64,000 bases of DNA from Rhodocyclaceae bacterium (GCA_023230455.1 JALNXH010000006.1:80883-144882), one strand, 5' to 3'; shown: positions 32,301-41,658, counted from the stretch's first letter. Program-made: numbers and translations. The notes: a model not told the origin generated them from the sequence alone.

Positions 32301-33383
32301 ATGAATCACCTGACACTCGATGGCGGCGCGGCGGCAGCCGATGAAGCGGTCCGCCTGACCCGCTTCAGCCATGGCGGCGGCTGCGGCTGCAAGATTTCAC
32401 CCGCTGTGCTCTCGCGCCTGCTTGCCGAGTCGCCGCTGCCGGTACCTTCCGCCGACCTGCTGGTTGGGCGCGAGAGCAGCGACGATGCCGCGGTGTATCG
32501 CCTCAACGACGAACAGGCCATCGTCGCCACTACCGATTTCTTCACCCCGATCGTCGACGATCCCTACGATTTCGGCCGCATCGCCGCGACCAATGCCTTG
32601 TCCGACGTATATGCGATGGGCGCTCGGCCGCTGTTCGCGCTGGCGCTGGTCGGCATGCCGCTGGACAAGCTGCCGGAATCGGCCATCCGCCGCATCCTTG
32701 CCGGCGGCGAGGCGGTCTGCGCCGCGGCCGGCATTCCCATCGCCGGCGGTCACAGCATCGACATGCTGGAGCCGATCTACGGTCTGGTCGGGCTGGGCCT
32801 GGTGCATCCGGCGAAGGTCAAGCGCAACAGCGCGGCGCGTGCCGGCGACTGCCTGATCCTGGGCAAGCCGCTGGGAATCGGCATGCTCTCCGCGGCGCTG
32901 AAAAAAGGCATTCTGTCGGACGCCGGCTACGCCGAAATGCTGCGCTGGACGACCCAGCTCAATACGCCGGGCATAGCGCTCGCGGAGATGGCGGGTGTGC
33001 ACGCCGTGACCGACGTCACCGGGTTTGGCCTTGCCGGCCATTTGCTTGAGATCTGCCGTGGCTCCGGGCTCTCCGCACACATCGACTTCGACCGTCTGCC
33101 GTTGATCGAAGAGGCCGTGAGCCACGCACGTTGCGGCATCGTCACCGGCGCATCGGCGCGCAACTGGGCCGCTTACGCCAGCGAAGTCGACCTGGCGAGC
33201 GGGTTGGCGGATTGGCAGCGCAACCTGCTGACCGATCCGCAGACCAGCGGCGGACTGCTGGTGGCTTGCGACGAGGCGAGTGTGGAAGCTGTGCTGGCGC
33301 TTTTCCGGGCGGAGAATTTCGCTGCTCCGGCGCTGGTCGGCCGGCTTCAGGCGGGCCCGGCCCGCCTGAACGTGAAAGGATGA
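32301..33383 (+). CDS. selD: Selenophosphate synthase
   Basis: Makes selenophosphate from selenide and ATP. ATG at 32301 (MNHLTLDGG) gives 360 residues. The catalytic cysteine is in FSHGGGCGCKISP near residue 27 (Cys, not Sec). The ATP-binding glycine motif SDVYAMGARPLFALALVGMP and the PLGIGM and DVTGFGLAGHLLE blocks are complete. It is divergent from selU, with the two gene starts only about 50 bp apart, so their promoters must overlap or lie inside the genes. Confidence 0.96.
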   Translation: MNHLTLDGGAAAADEAVRLTRFSHGGGCGCKISPAVLSRLLAESPLPVPSADLLVGRESSDDAAVYRLNDEQAIVATTDFFTPIVDDPYDFGRIAATNALSDVYAMGARPLFALALVGMPLDKLPESAIRRILAGGEAVCAAAGIPIAGGHSIDMLEPIYGLVGLGLVHPAKVKRNSAARAGDCLILGKPLGIGMLSAALKKGILSDAGYAEMLRWTTQLNTPGIALAEMAGVHAVTDVTGFGLAGHLLEICRGSGLSAHIDFDRLPLIEEAVSHARCGIVTGASARNWAAYASEVDLASGLADWQRNLLTDPQTSGGLLVACDEASVEAVLALFRAENFAAPALVGRLQAGPARLNVKG

Positions 33384-33393
33384 GCGGCGCAGT

Positions 33394-35028
33394 CTAGGTC
33401 TTGAAGCGGCCGACCGTCGCCAGTTGCTCTTCGGCCAGGGCTTCGAGGCTGCGCGCCGCATGCGCGGTCTGACTGGCGGCTTCGCTGTTGTCGTGCGCCA
33501 TCGCTGCGATTTTTTCGATGCCGGCAGCGACCTCGGCTGCCGCCCGTCGTTGCTCGTCGGTGGCATTGGCGATGCTGTCGAGCCCCGCGCCAACTGCAAC
33601 CACCGAATCGCTTGCGCCGGCGAGCACGCTTTCCACCGAGGTTACCGATTCCCGGCTGGTGGCGATGTTGACCATCGCTTCTTCGATGGACTGGGTCACG
33701 GTATTCGATTGCGCCGCCAGGGTGCGGGTGATGGCGTCGATCTCGTTGGCCGAACTGGCGGATTTCTCCGCCAGCTTGCGCACTTCGTCGGCGACGACCG
33801 CGAAACCGCGCCCGTGCTCGCCGGCACGCGCGGCCTCGATTGCGGCATTCAGCGCGAGCAGATTGGTCTGGTCGGCGATCTCCTTGACCTGCCCGGTGAT
33901 ATGCGTGATCGCCTGGGTGCTGGCGACAAATTGGCCGACCGAATCGGAAATGCCGCGCACCGTCGATTCGACCATGCCGACGCCTTCATTCAGCCTTGCC
34001 AGACTGGCATGGCCTTCCTCGGAACGGCGCAGGCTTTCGTGGGACTGTTCGCGGACTTCGGTGGCGCTGCCGGCGATGGTGGCAACGCTCGCCGCCATCT
34101 GTTCGACGGCGCTGGCGGCAGCGGCGGAGGTATCGTTCTGGCTTTGCGACGAACCGGCGACATGGTCCGCGCTCGACACCAGTTCCCGCGCGGCGGCGGA
34201 AACCTTGGCTGCCGAAGTGTTGACCTGGCGCACCAGATCGGAAAACTTCACCATCATTTCGTTGAACACGCTTGAGGCTTGGCCGATTTCGTCCTTGCCG
34301 CGAACCTGAAGCCGGCGCGTCAGATCGCCTTCGCCGGAAACGATGGCGCGCAGACCGATCACCATGTCGCGGATTGGTTCGGTCACCGCGCTGCGGATGA
34401 AGTACCAGATCAGCAGAAGCATCAGCGCGCTGACGACCAGCGCCACCACCAGCGATTCGGTGGTTTGCAGCGAAACCGCCTTGTCGACCTTGTCCAGCGA
34501 GATTTTCATGCTGATCACGCCGAGCACGGCGTTTTCCGCTGCATCGTGGCATTCGACGCAGTTCTTGCCCAGATACTTCGTGACATTCTTGGCGGGCCGG
34601 ATCGCCAGCAGGTAGGGTCCCTGCTCATCCTTGCGGACATCGACCAATTCCTCCCCGCTTGCCATTACTTTCGCTTCAAGGTCATCGGGCTTGAGATCGT
34701 TGCGCACCTTGCCTTCGTCTTTCGAACTCTCCACGCCCTCCCGCGCGACGTCGCTCGGCACCACACGCAAATCGCGGATTACCGCCAGATGCTTGATCTG
34801 GTCGAGAAAGGCCGAGCTTTTGTCCATCTTGTCGGCAATCATCAGCGCCGTCAGGCCGGCAAGCGTCGAGTCGTGCATGCTCAGCGAAAAGTCCTGCGCC
34901 TGGTCGATCGCGGAACGGTAGTTTTGGTGGCCTACCCAGAGAATGACGCCGACCCACGCTGCTACGAGCATCGCTCCGATAGCGGCCGTCAGTCGGATCC
35001 AGATCTTGATGTCGTTTAGCCTAAGCAT
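33394..35028 (-). CDS. Methyl-accepting chemotaxis protein with CxxCH haem motif
   Basis: A 544-residue transducer. TM1 is about residues 12-32, a periplasmic domain spans about 33-185, TM2 is LVVALVVSALMLLLIWYFI, then HAMP and the signalling domain, with the highly conserved hairpin tip KEIADQTNLLALNAAIEAAR and AGEHGRGFAVVADEVRKLAE. The periplasmic part holds CVECH at 157-161, a c-type haem attachment site, so the sensor is probably a haem protein, perhaps responding to redox or gas. No CheR-binding tail is visible. The coding strand of the motif is 34546-34560. A short poorly conserved gap follows it upstream of phoH. Confidence 0.9.
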   Translation of the reverse strand: MLRLNDIKIWIRLTAAIGAMLVAAWVGVILWVGHQNYRSAIDQAQDFSLSMHDSTLAGLTALMIADKMDKSSAFLDQIKHLAVIRDLRVVPSDVAREGVESSKDEGKVRNDLKPDDLEAKVMASGEELVDVRKDEQGPYLLAIRPAKNVTKYLGKNCVECHDAAENAVLGVISMKISLDKVDKAVSLQTTESLVVALVVSALMLLLIWYFIRSAVTEPIRDMVIGLRAIVSGEGDLTRRLQVRGKDEIGQASSVFNEMMVKFSDLVRQVNTSAAKVSAAARELVSSADHVAGSSQSQNDTSAAAASAVEQMAASVATIAGSATEVREQSHESLRRSEEGHASLARLNEGVGMVESTVRGISDSVGQFVASTQAITHITGQVKEIADQTNLLALNAAIEAARAGEHGRGFAVVADEVRKLAEKSASSANEIDAITRTLAAQSNTVTQSIEEAMVNIATSRESVTSVESVLAGASDSVVAVGAGLDSIANATDEQRRAAAEVAAGIEKIAAMAHDNSEAASQTAHAARSLEALAEEQLATVGRFKT

Positions 35029-35199
35029 GATTCCCCTGCCAAAAAATTATTGTTAGAACTTAATCCTACTTTAGATTTTCCGTCTGATAAGGGCGGTGAT
35101 GCCTATTTTGAGCACCTTATTCCCGGCGTAGCGAACAAACGGCGCATTGCATTCGATGCCCCGTAAAATGGGCCGATATTCACTTCACAGGCGCCGCTT

Positions 35200-36156
35200 T
35201 TGACCCCCAAGTCTCTTTCCGTCACCCTGTCGCCGCTCGACAATGGTCGGCTCGCCAATCTCTGCGGTCCGCTCGACGAAAACCTGCGGCAGATCGAAAC
35301 CGCGTTCGACGTCACCATTACCCGTCGCGGCGAGCAATGCCGCATCGTCGGCGAGCTTGCGCAGCGCCGCCTGGCAGCGGAGGCGCTGGAACGCTTCTAC
35401 GCGGCGGCCGGCGCGCCGGTCAGCATCGACGACATCCAGCTCGGTCTGGTGGAAATCGCGCGCCGCGCCAGTTCGCGCAGTCGCGCCTTGCCGCCGCCGG
35501 CCGGCCTGCTGACGCTGAAGGCCGACTTGCACGGCCGTACGCCGAATCAGGTGCAGTATCTGCGCCAGATCCAGGAACACGACATCAGCTTCGGCATCGG
35601 CCCGGCCGGGACCGGCAAGACGTATCTTGCCGTGGCCAGCGCGGTGGATGCCTTCGAGCGCGACCAGGTGCAGCGCATCGTGCTCACCCGCCCGGCAGTG
35701 GAAGCCGGCGAGCGCCTGGGTTTCCTCCCGGGCGATCTGGCGCAGAAAGTCGATCCGTATCTGCGCCCGCTCTACGATGCGCTTTACGACCTGATGGGCT
35801 TCGACAAGGTGGGCAAGCTGTTCGAGAAGGGCAATATCGAGATCGCGCCGCTGGCCTACATGCGCGGGCGCACCCTGAACCACGCTTTCATCATCCTCGA
35901 TGAAGCGCAAAACACTACGCCGGAACAGATGAAGATGTTCCTCACCCGCATCGGCATCGGCGCCAAGGCGGTGATTACCGGCGACGTGACCCAGGTGGAT
36001 CTGCCGAAGGGGCAGAAGTCGGGGTTGGCGGAAGCCCGCCAGGTATTGAAGGATGTGCGCGGCATCGCGTTCACCGGTTTCGATTCCGCGGACGTGGTGC
36101 GTCATCCGCTGGTGGCGCGCATCGTTGCGGCATACGAGAAAAAGCGTGAAGGCTGA
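35200..36156 (+). CDS. phoH: PhoH-like ATPase
   Basis: A 318-residue P-loop protein of the PhoH family. The likely start is a TTG at 35200, though upstream evidence is thin. The N-terminal region (about 1-95) is a KH-like domain, followed by the PhoH core: GIGPAGTGKTYLAVA (Walker A) near residue 130 and NHAFIILDEAQNTTPEQM (Walker B). The family interacts with RNA and ybeY. It starts the phoH-ybeY-corC operon, which is a standard arrangement in proteobacteria; the later members lnt and miaB are not seen here. Confidence 0.9.
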   Translation: MTPKSLSVTLSPLDNGRLANLCGPLDENLRQIETAFDVTITRRGEQCRIVGELAQRRLAAEALERFYAAAGAPVSIDDIQLGLVEIARRASSRSRALPPPAGLLTLKADLHGRTPNQVQYLRQIQEHDISFGIGPAGTGKTYLAVASAVDAFERDQVQRIVLTRPAVEAGERLGFLPGDLAQKVDPYLRPLYDALYDLMGFDKVGKLFEKGNIEIAPLAYMRGRTLNHAFIILDEAQNTTPEQMKMFLTRIGIGAKAVITGDVTQVDLPKGQKSGLAEARQVLKDVRGIAFTGFDSADVVRHPLVARIVAAYEKKREG

Positions 36157-36166
36157 AGGCGGCACC

Positions 36167-36679
36167 GTGCGGAACAAAGCTGGACGCACATCCCGCCGCG
36201 CCGACCGCGCGGTGTCGCCTGCCGCCCGGCAGCCACGGCTTTCGCTGGCGGTGCAATACGCCTGCGACACCGATGCGCTACCGTTGCGGCCGCGTGTGCG
36301 GCGCTGGGTCAAGGCAGCGTGCGAAGGCGATGCCGAGGTGACGGTGCGCTTTGTCGACGGCGACGAAGGCCGTGTTCTGAACCGCGATTACCGCGGCAAG
36401 GACTATGCGACCAATGTGCTGTCGTTTCCCTACGAACGCGAACCGGCCACGCTCGGCGATCTGGTGATCTGCCTGCCGGTATTGCTGCGCGAGGCGGCGC
36501 AGCAGGGCAAGAGCGCCGAGGCCCACTGCGCCCACCTGATCGTGCATGGTATGCTCCATTTGCAGGGTTACGACCACGAGACGAGTGAAGAGGACGCGCA
36601 GCAGATGGAAGCCAGGGAACGTTCAATCCTCGCCCGACTCGGTTTTGCAGACCCCTATCTTTCGATGATCGAAGCGTAA
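36167..36679 (+). CDS. ybeY: Endoribonuclease YbeY
   Basis: A 170-residue zinc-dependent RNase acting in 16S rRNA maturation and ribosome quality control. The start is taken at GTG 36167 with AAGG 7 nt upstream; a GTG at 36146 overlapping phoH is an alternative. The zinc motif HGMLHLQGYDH is complete, and RDYRGKDYATNVLSFPY is the other conserved block. It follows phoH with about 10 bp between genes and precedes corC. Confidence 0.95.
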   Translation: MRNKAGRTSRRADRAVSPAARQPRLSLAVQYACDTDALPLRPRVRRWVKAACEGDAEVTVRFVDGDEGRVLNRDYRGKDYATNVLSFPYEREPATLGDLVICLPVLLREAAQQGKSAEAHCAHLIVHGMLHLQGYDHETSEEDAQQMEARERSILARLGFADPYLSMIEA

Positions 36680-36711
36680 GGCAAGCGTTCGCTTCGACGC
36701 CCGCACCCGAT

Positions 36712-37572
36712 ATGGAACTTCCCAGTAGCCGCCCCAGATTGATCGAACGCCTTTCCGCCCTGCTGATGCGGGAGCCGGAGGACCGCGAAGAGCTTCTTGT
36801 CCTGCTGCACCGAGCATTCGAGCGCAATCTGCTCGACGCCGATGCACTCTCGATGATGGAAGGTGCGCTCGCCGTATCCGAAACCACCGTGCGCGACATC
36901 ATGGTGCCGCGTGCGCAGATGGATGTGGTGGACATTGCCGAGGATCCGGCGAGGATCGCCGAATTTGTCGTCGAGGCTACCCATTCGCGCTTTCCGGCGA
37001 TCGGCGAGAACAAGGACGACGTGCTCGGCATTCTGCTGGCCAAGGATCTGCTGCGCTTCTTCGCCGGCAAGGAGTTCGATCTGCGCGACAGCCTGCGGCC
37101 GGCGGTCTTCATTCCCGAGTCGAAGCGCCTCAATGTCCTGCTGCGCGAATTCCGCGCCAGCCGCAACCATATGGCCATCGTCGTCGACGAATACGGCGGC
37201 GTCGCCGGGCTGGTGACCATCGAGGACGTGCTGGAACAAATCGTCGGCGACATCGAGGACGAATACGATTTCGACGAGGCCGCGGACAACATCGTGCTCG
37301 ACAACACCGGCCGCTACCGGGTCAAGGCGATCACCGAGATCGACGATTTCAACCAGGCCTTCGGCACGCGGTTTTCCGCCGAGGAAGTGGATACCATCGG
37401 CGGGCTGCTGATGCAGCATCTCGGGCGCCTGCCCAAGCGCAACGAAGTGGTGCAGCTCGACGGCATCCGCATCCAGGTGCTGCGCGCCGACAGTCGGCGC
37501 ATCCACACCCTGCTGGTCGATCCGCAGCGCGGTCTGTCGCTTGCCGCAGAATCTGCGGACGGCACTTCCTAA
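36712..37572 (+). CDS. corC: CorC-type magnesium/cobalt efflux protein with CBS domains
   Basis: A 286-residue cytoplasmic protein. Two CBS domains span about 55-185 (VRDIMVPRAQMDVVDI and VVDEYGGVAGLVTIEDVLEQIVGDIEDE), followed by the CorC_HlyC domain (210-280: AEEVDTIGGLLMQHLGRLPK). In E. coli, CorC modulates CorA-linked cobalt and magnesium export, and in related organisms it is linked to membrane traits. It is the third gene of the phoH-ybeY-corC operon, and converges on hemJ with 4 bp overlap at the stops. Confidence 0.92.
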   Translation: MELPSSRPRLIERLSALLMREPEDREELLVLLHRAFERNLLDADALSMMEGALAVSETTVRDIMVPRAQMDVVDIAEDPARIAEFVVEATHSRFPAIGENKDDVLGILLAKDLLRFFAGKEFDLRDSLRPAVFIPESKRLNVLLREFRASRNHMAIVVDEYGGVAGLVTIEDVLEQIVGDIEDEYDFDEAADNIVLDNTGRYRVKAITEIDDFNQAFGTRFSAEEVDTIGGLLMQHLGRLPKRNEVVQLDGIRIQVLRADSRRIHTLLVDPQRGLSLAAESADGTS

Positions 37573-37988
37573 AAGGGTTTCACCACCGCTAGAATCACGA
37601 TGGCGATCAGCGCCAGCACCGGGATTTCGTTGAACACGCGGAACCAGGTATGGCTGCGGCGGTTGTTGCCCGCAACGAACCGGCGCAACTGGCCTCCGCA
37701 GAAGCCGTGGTAGGCCCACAGGCCCACCACCAGCGCGGTCTTGGCGTGCAGCCAGCCGCCATGGAAACCGAAGCCGAACCACAGCCAGAGTCCCAACGCG
37801 GTGGCGAGCAGGCCGATCGGCGTGACGAAGCGATACAGCTTGCGTGCCATCAGCAGCAGCCGCTCACGCTCGGCGGCGCTCTCTGCCGGAACCATGGCGA
37901 GGTTCACGAAAATGCGCGGCAGGTAGAACAGTCCTGCAAACCAGCTGACGACAAAAACAATATGGAACGCCTTGACCCACAACATCAT
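37569..37988 (-). CDS. hemJ: Protoporphyrinogen IX oxidase HemJ
   Basis: A 139-residue four-helix inner-membrane protein (UPF0093), the oxygen-dependent-type substitute for HemG/HemY in many proteobacteria. The helices carry the conserved His9 (KAFHIVFVVSWFAGLFYLPR) and Lys in WLHAKTALVVGLWAYH, proposed as functional residues. The start MMLWVKAFH at 37988 overlaps the stop of the epimerase-like gene (ATGA). This set of epimerase-like protein with hemJ may be translationally linked. The enzyme step is inferred from family assignment. Confidence 0.9.
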   Translation of the reverse strand: MMLWVKAFHIVFVVSWFAGLFYLPRIFVNLAMVPAESAAERERLLLMARKLYRFVTPIGLLATALGLWLWFGFGFHGGWLHAKTALVVGLWAYHGFCGGQLRRFVAGNNRRSHTWFRVFNEIPVLALIAIVILAVVKPF

Positions 37989-38866
37989 GCAGTCCTTTCC
38001 GTTTCCGCCCGGGCGGCGGCAAGCCCTTCGATCACGCTCGGGTAGCGCAGGCGCAGGCCGAGTTCCCGTTTCATGCGCCGGTTGTCGAGGCGGCGCGATT
38101 CTCCCATGAAGGACAGCTGTAGCGGCGAGAGCTGGGTGCGTACGTCCGCCGGCGGCAGGCGCGGCGCGCGCGGCAGACCGAAGGCATCGGCCAGCCGGTC
38201 GAACCAGTCACCCATTTTCAGCACCGAATCGTCCACCACGTTGTAGGTGCGGTTGGGCCGCCCGCGGCGCAGCGCGGCGTCGAGCGCACGCGCCAAATCC
38301 TCGGCGTGGATGTGGTTGGTGAAGCTGTCCTCTTCGGCACGCAGCAGCGGCAGGCGCTGGCGCACGCGTTCCAGCGGCAGGCGTTCGGCGGCGTAGATGC
38401 CGGGAGCGCGCAGCAGCGCAACGCGACAGCCGCTGCTGCGGCCGAATGCGCGCAGGCGTGTCTCCGCGGCCTGGCGGCGGCGTGCACGGTCGGTACGAGG
38501 CGCTGGCGGGCGCGTTTCGTCGACCTGGGCGCCGCCGCAGTCGCCGTAAATGCCGCTGGTGCCGATATAGACCAGGCTGCGTGGTACACTTTTTCCCGTT
38601 GCAAGCGTTGCCAGCAAGCGCGCTGTACGCGGATCGTCCGCTCCGGCCGAGGGAGGTGGGGCGCTGTGAATGACGGCGTCGGCAATGCCGGCGATGCGAT
38701 GCAGCGTTGCGCGGCGGTCGAGATCGCCGACAATCTGTAGCACGCCCAGTTCGGCCAGTTGCTCATCACGCCGGCGTACCAGCGCGAACACGCGCCAGTG
38801 CCGTAGCAGCTGGGGCAACGCCCGGCGCACGACATCGCCGCAACCCACGATCAACAATCTTCGCAT
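37985..38866 (-). CDS. NAD-dependent epimerase/dehydratase-like protein
   Basis: A 293-residue extended short-chain dehydrogenase-like protein. The nucleotide motif is modified (LLIVGCGDVVRRALPQLL), and the catalytic region has SLVYIGTSGIYGDCGG with the YxxxK lysine not in standard place. It resembles YeeZ-like proteins rather than sugar epimerases. RTYNVVDDSVLKMGDW near residue 210 is typical of this subgroup. Substrate unknown. The stop overlaps the hemJ start by 4 bp, and the gene begins 14 bp from the divergent reductase at 38881. Confidence 0.8.
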   Translation of the reverse strand: MRRLLIVGCGDVVRRALPQLLRHWRVFALVRRRDEQLAELGVLQIVGDLDRRATLHRIAGIADAVIHSAPPPSAGADDPRTARLLATLATGKSVPRSLVYIGTSGIYGDCGGAQVDETRPPAPRTDRARRRQAAETRLRAFGRSSGCRVALLRAPGIYAAERLPLERVRQRLPLLRAEEDSFTNHIHAEDLARALDAALRRGRPNRTYNVVDDSVLKMGDWFDRLADAFGLPRAPRLPPADVRTQLSPLQLSFMGESRRLDNRRMKRELGLRLRYPSVIEGLAAARAETERTA

Positions 38867-38880
38867 CGACGAATTATCCC

Positions 38881-39906
38881 ATGAGCTACCAGATCACCCT
38901 GACGCCGAGCGGCCACACCTTCAGCGCCGCCGCCGACGAGCCGCTACTTGCCGCCGCCGACGCGGCGGGATTGACGGTGCCCTACGGCTGCCGCAACGGC
39001 GTATGCAGCGTCTGCAAGGCAACGCTATTGGAAGGCGAGGTCGATCACGGCGAGTCCCAGGAATGGGCGCTGCCGGCCGAACAGCGCGCCGCCGGCAAGG
39101 TGCTGCTCTGCTGCGCGAAGCCGTTGTCCGATCTGGTGCTGGAAGTGCGCGAGGTCAGCGCCGACCGTGATATCCCGGTGAAGACGCTGCCCTGTCGGGT
39201 GCAGAAGATGGAAAAGGTTGCGTCCGACGTGATGATCCTCCACCTCAAGCTGCCGGCGAGCGAGCGGTTGCAGTTCCTTGCCGGCCAGTACGTCGAGTTT
39301 CTGCTCAAGGACGGCAAGCGCCGCGCCTTCTCGCTGGCCAATGCACCGCACGACGACGAACTGTTGCAAGTGCATGTGCGCCACGTTCCCGGCGGCCAGT
39401 TCACCGGCCAGGTGTTCGAAGCCATGAAGGAAAAAGACATCCTGCGCTTCGAAGGCCCGCGCGGCACCTTCTTCCTGCGCGAGGACTCGACCAAGCCGGC
39501 GATCCTGCTCGCCGGCGGCACCGGCTTCGCGCCGGTCAAGGCCATCGTCGAGCATGCCATCCACAATCGTATCGAGCGTCCGCTGTATGTCTATTGGGGC
39601 GCCCGCGACCGGGCCGGGCTGTATCTGCCCGCGCTGCCGTCGCAATGGGCGGCAGCGCATACCAACATCCGCTACGTGCCGGTGCTCTCCGACGCGACGG
39701 CCGCCGACGCTTGGACCGGCCGCCGCGGCCTGGTGCACAACGCGGTGCTGGAGGATTTCGCCGACCGTGCGGACGGGTTGGGCGGTTTCCAAGTTTACGC
39801 TTGCGGTTCGCCGGCGATGATCGATGCGGCGCGGACGGCTTTTGTCGCGCGCGGCCTGCCGGACGGCGAATTTTTCGCCGACGCGTTTACTTATGCCGTC
39901 CAATGA
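38881..39906 (+). CDS. Ferredoxin-NAD(P)H reductase-like (CDP-6-deoxy-glucoseen reductase type)
   Basis: A 341-residue electron-transfer flavoprotein. An N-terminal plant-type 2Fe-2S domain (ligands in YGCRNGVCSVCKATL and CC in VLLCCAKP), an FAD-binding barrel (GQYVEFLLKDGKRRAFSLANAP) and an NAD-binding domain (ILLAGGTGFAPVKAI) are visible in order. The set is that of the AscD/CDP-glucoseen reductase and related phenol-hydroxylase reductases. The physiological partner is unknown. The ATG at 38881 is set, divergent from the epimerase-like gene, and the stop overlaps the next small gene. Confidence 0.88.
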   Translation: MSYQITLTPSGHTFSAAADEPLLAAADAAGLTVPYGCRNGVCSVCKATLLEGEVDHGESQEWALPAEQRAAGKVLLCCAKPLSDLVLEVREVSADRDIPVKTLPCRVQKMEKVASDVMILHLKLPASERLQFLAGQYVEFLLKDGKRRAFSLANAPHDDELLQVHVRHVPGGQFTGQVFEAMKEKDILRFEGPRGTFFLREDSTKPAILLAGGTGFAPVKAIVEHAIHNRIERPLYVYWGARDRAGLYLPALPSQWAAAHTNIRYVPVLSDATAADAWTGRRGLVHNAVLEDFADRADGLGGFQVYACGSPAMIDAARTAFVARGLPDGEFFADAFTYAVQ

Positions 39907-40097
39907 CCGCTGTCGGCAAGAAACCCTGCGTCAATTGCACATGCGCCGCGACGGGCTTCTGCCCGCGCGGCGTCGGCGTGCATATCAAGCGTGAGGCGCC
40001 TGTAGCCGCCAGACCGCTGACCGCGGCCCAACGCGCCCAGGCGTTACGGGAACAGTTGCAGAAGCTGCCCGGCAAGCGACGCAGTTTGCGCTACTGA
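39903..40097 (+). CDS. Small Cys-rich protein
   Basis: A 64-residue basic protein that overlaps the end of the reductase gene by 4 bp (ATGA). The N-terminus has CVNCTCAATGFCPRG, a four-cysteine cluster typical of zinc or iron-sulfur binding. The rest is helical and basic (AQRAQALREQLQKLPGKRR). No family is recognised. The coupling suggests it works with the reductase as a small electron-transfer or assembly partner, which is an inference. Confidence 0.6.
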   Translation: MTAVGKKPCVNCTCAATGFCPRGVGVHIKREAPVAARPLTAAQRAQALREQLQKLPGKRRSLRY

Positions 40098-40107
40098 AGC
40101 GCGTGCC

Positions 40108-41658
40108 TCACTCGCCCAGATAGGCGGCTCGCACGCGGGGGTCGGCGGCCAGCGCGGTGGCGGAGTTGGCGAGCGTGATGCGGCCGGACTCCATCACATA
40201 GCCGCGGTCGCAGGTTTCCAGCGCCAGGCGGGCGTTCTGTTCCACCAGCAGAATACTGACGCCGCGGGCGGCGATGGCGCGGATCAGCTCAAACACTTTC
40301 TGCACCATGATCGGCGCCAGACCCATCGACGGCTCGTCGAGCAGCAACAGGCGCGGGCGTCCCATCAGGGCGCGGCCGATCGCCAGCATCTGCTGTTCGC
40401 CGCCGGACAGTGTGCCGGCGAGCTGCGTGCGGCGTTCGGCAAGGCGCGGCAGTAGGGCGTAGATTTCCTCCAGGTCGGCGGCGATGCCGGCGTCGCGGCG
40501 GTGGAAGGCGCCCATCGCCAGGTTCTCCGCCACCGTCAGCCGCATAAACACGCCGCGTCCCTCGGGAACCAGCGCCAGGCCGCGGCCGACCAGCGTGTGG
40601 CCGGGTAGGCCGTCGATGCGTTCGCGGCCGTAACGGACTTCGCCGCGACTGCCGATCATCCGCGTCAGCGCCTTCAAGGTGCTGGTCTTGCCGGCGCCGT
40701 TGGCGCCGATCAGGCAGACCATCTCACCCTCCTCGACGGCGAAGGAGATGCCTTTCACCGCGGCGATGCCGCCGTAGCGGACTTCAAGGTCGATGACCGC
40801 CAGCAGCGGGTGGTCGGCCGCCGCGGCCTTGCGCGCCGGCGTGCGGGCGGGCGAGGGTGTTGGTTGCGCGGGCGAGGTATGCGCGTTGTCGCCGAGATAG
40901 GCTTCGATGACGTGCGGATCGCGGCGCACTGCCTCGGGCACGTTCTCGGCGATTTTCTCGCCATAGTCGAGCACCGCGACGCGGTCGCAGAGGCCCATCA
41001 CCAGATCCACGTCGTGCTCGATCAGCAGCACGCTGAGGCCGTCGCGGCGCAGGCCTTCGATCAGGGTGCGCAGTTCGGCGGTTTCGGTGGCATTCATGCC
41101 GGCGGCCGGTTCGTCGAGCGCCAGCAGTTTCGGCTCACTGGCGAGTGCGCGGGCGATCTCCAGGCGGCGTTGGTCGCCGTAGGACAGATTCTTCGCCAGT
41201 GCATCGGCACGGTCGGCGATGCCGACATAGTGCAGCAGCTCCATCGCCCGGCGGCGGATGGCAGCTTCCTCGGCACGCGCCGCACGCGGACGCAGCACGG
41301 CGCCGAGCACGCCGGCACGGGTGCGGCCGTGGCGGCCGACCATCACGTTTTCCAATGCCGTCATGTGGGCGAACAGGCGGATGTTCTGGAAGGTGCGGGC
41401 CAGCCCGGCACGGGCAATCGCCGCCGGATTGCCGAGCGGCAGGGCTTGGCCGGCGAATCTGACTTCGCCGCCATCGCGCGAGTACAACCCGGTCAGCACA
41501 TTGAAAAAGGTGGTCTTGCCGGCGCCGTTGGGGCCGATCAGGCCGTAGATTTCGCCGCTATGGATGGTCAGCGACACGTCTTTCAGCGCCTGCACACCGC
41601 CGAAGCGTTTGGAAATGCCGCGCGCTTCGAGCAGCGGTTGTGTCGCGGTCGAGCTCAT
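40108..41658 (-). CDS. Fused LivG-LivF branched-chain amino acid ABC ATPase
   Basis: A 516-residue protein joining two ABC ATPases that are usually separate. The first (residues 1-255) is LivG-like, with GPNGAGKTTFFNVLTG as Walker A, a LSYGDQRRLEIARAL signature and LIEHDVDLVMGL. A Pro/Ala linker (about 262-282) leads to the LivF-like part with IGANGAGKTSTLKALT, LSGGEQQMLAIGRALMG and LLVEQNARLALET. Together they drive uptake by LivHM with substrate from LivK. The start at 41658 overlaps the livM stop by 4 bp. The fusion is intact, with both catalytic sites complete. Confidence 0.92.
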   Translation of the reverse strand: MSSTATQPLLEARGISKRFGGVQALKDVSLTIHSGEIYGLIGPNGAGKTTFFNVLTGLYSRDGGEVRFAGQALPLGNPAAIARAGLARTFQNIRLFAHMTALENVMVGRHGRTRAGVLGAVLRPRAARAEEAAIRRRAMELLHYVGIADRADALAKNLSYGDQRRLEIARALASEPKLLALDEPAAGMNATETAELRTLIEGLRRDGLSVLLIEHDVDLVMGLCDRVAVLDYGEKIAENVPEAVRRDPHVIEAYLGDNAHTSPAQPTPSPARTPARKAAAADHPLLAVIDLEVRYGGIAAVKGISFAVEEGEMVCLIGANGAGKTSTLKALTRMIGSRGEVRYGRERIDGLPGHTLVGRGLALVPEGRGVFMRLTVAENLAMGAFHRRDAGIAADLEEIYALLPRLAERRTQLAGTLSGGEQQMLAIGRALMGRPRLLLLDEPSMGLAPIMVQKVFELIRAIAARGVSILLVEQNARLALETCDRGYVMESGRITLANSATALAADPRVRAAYLGE

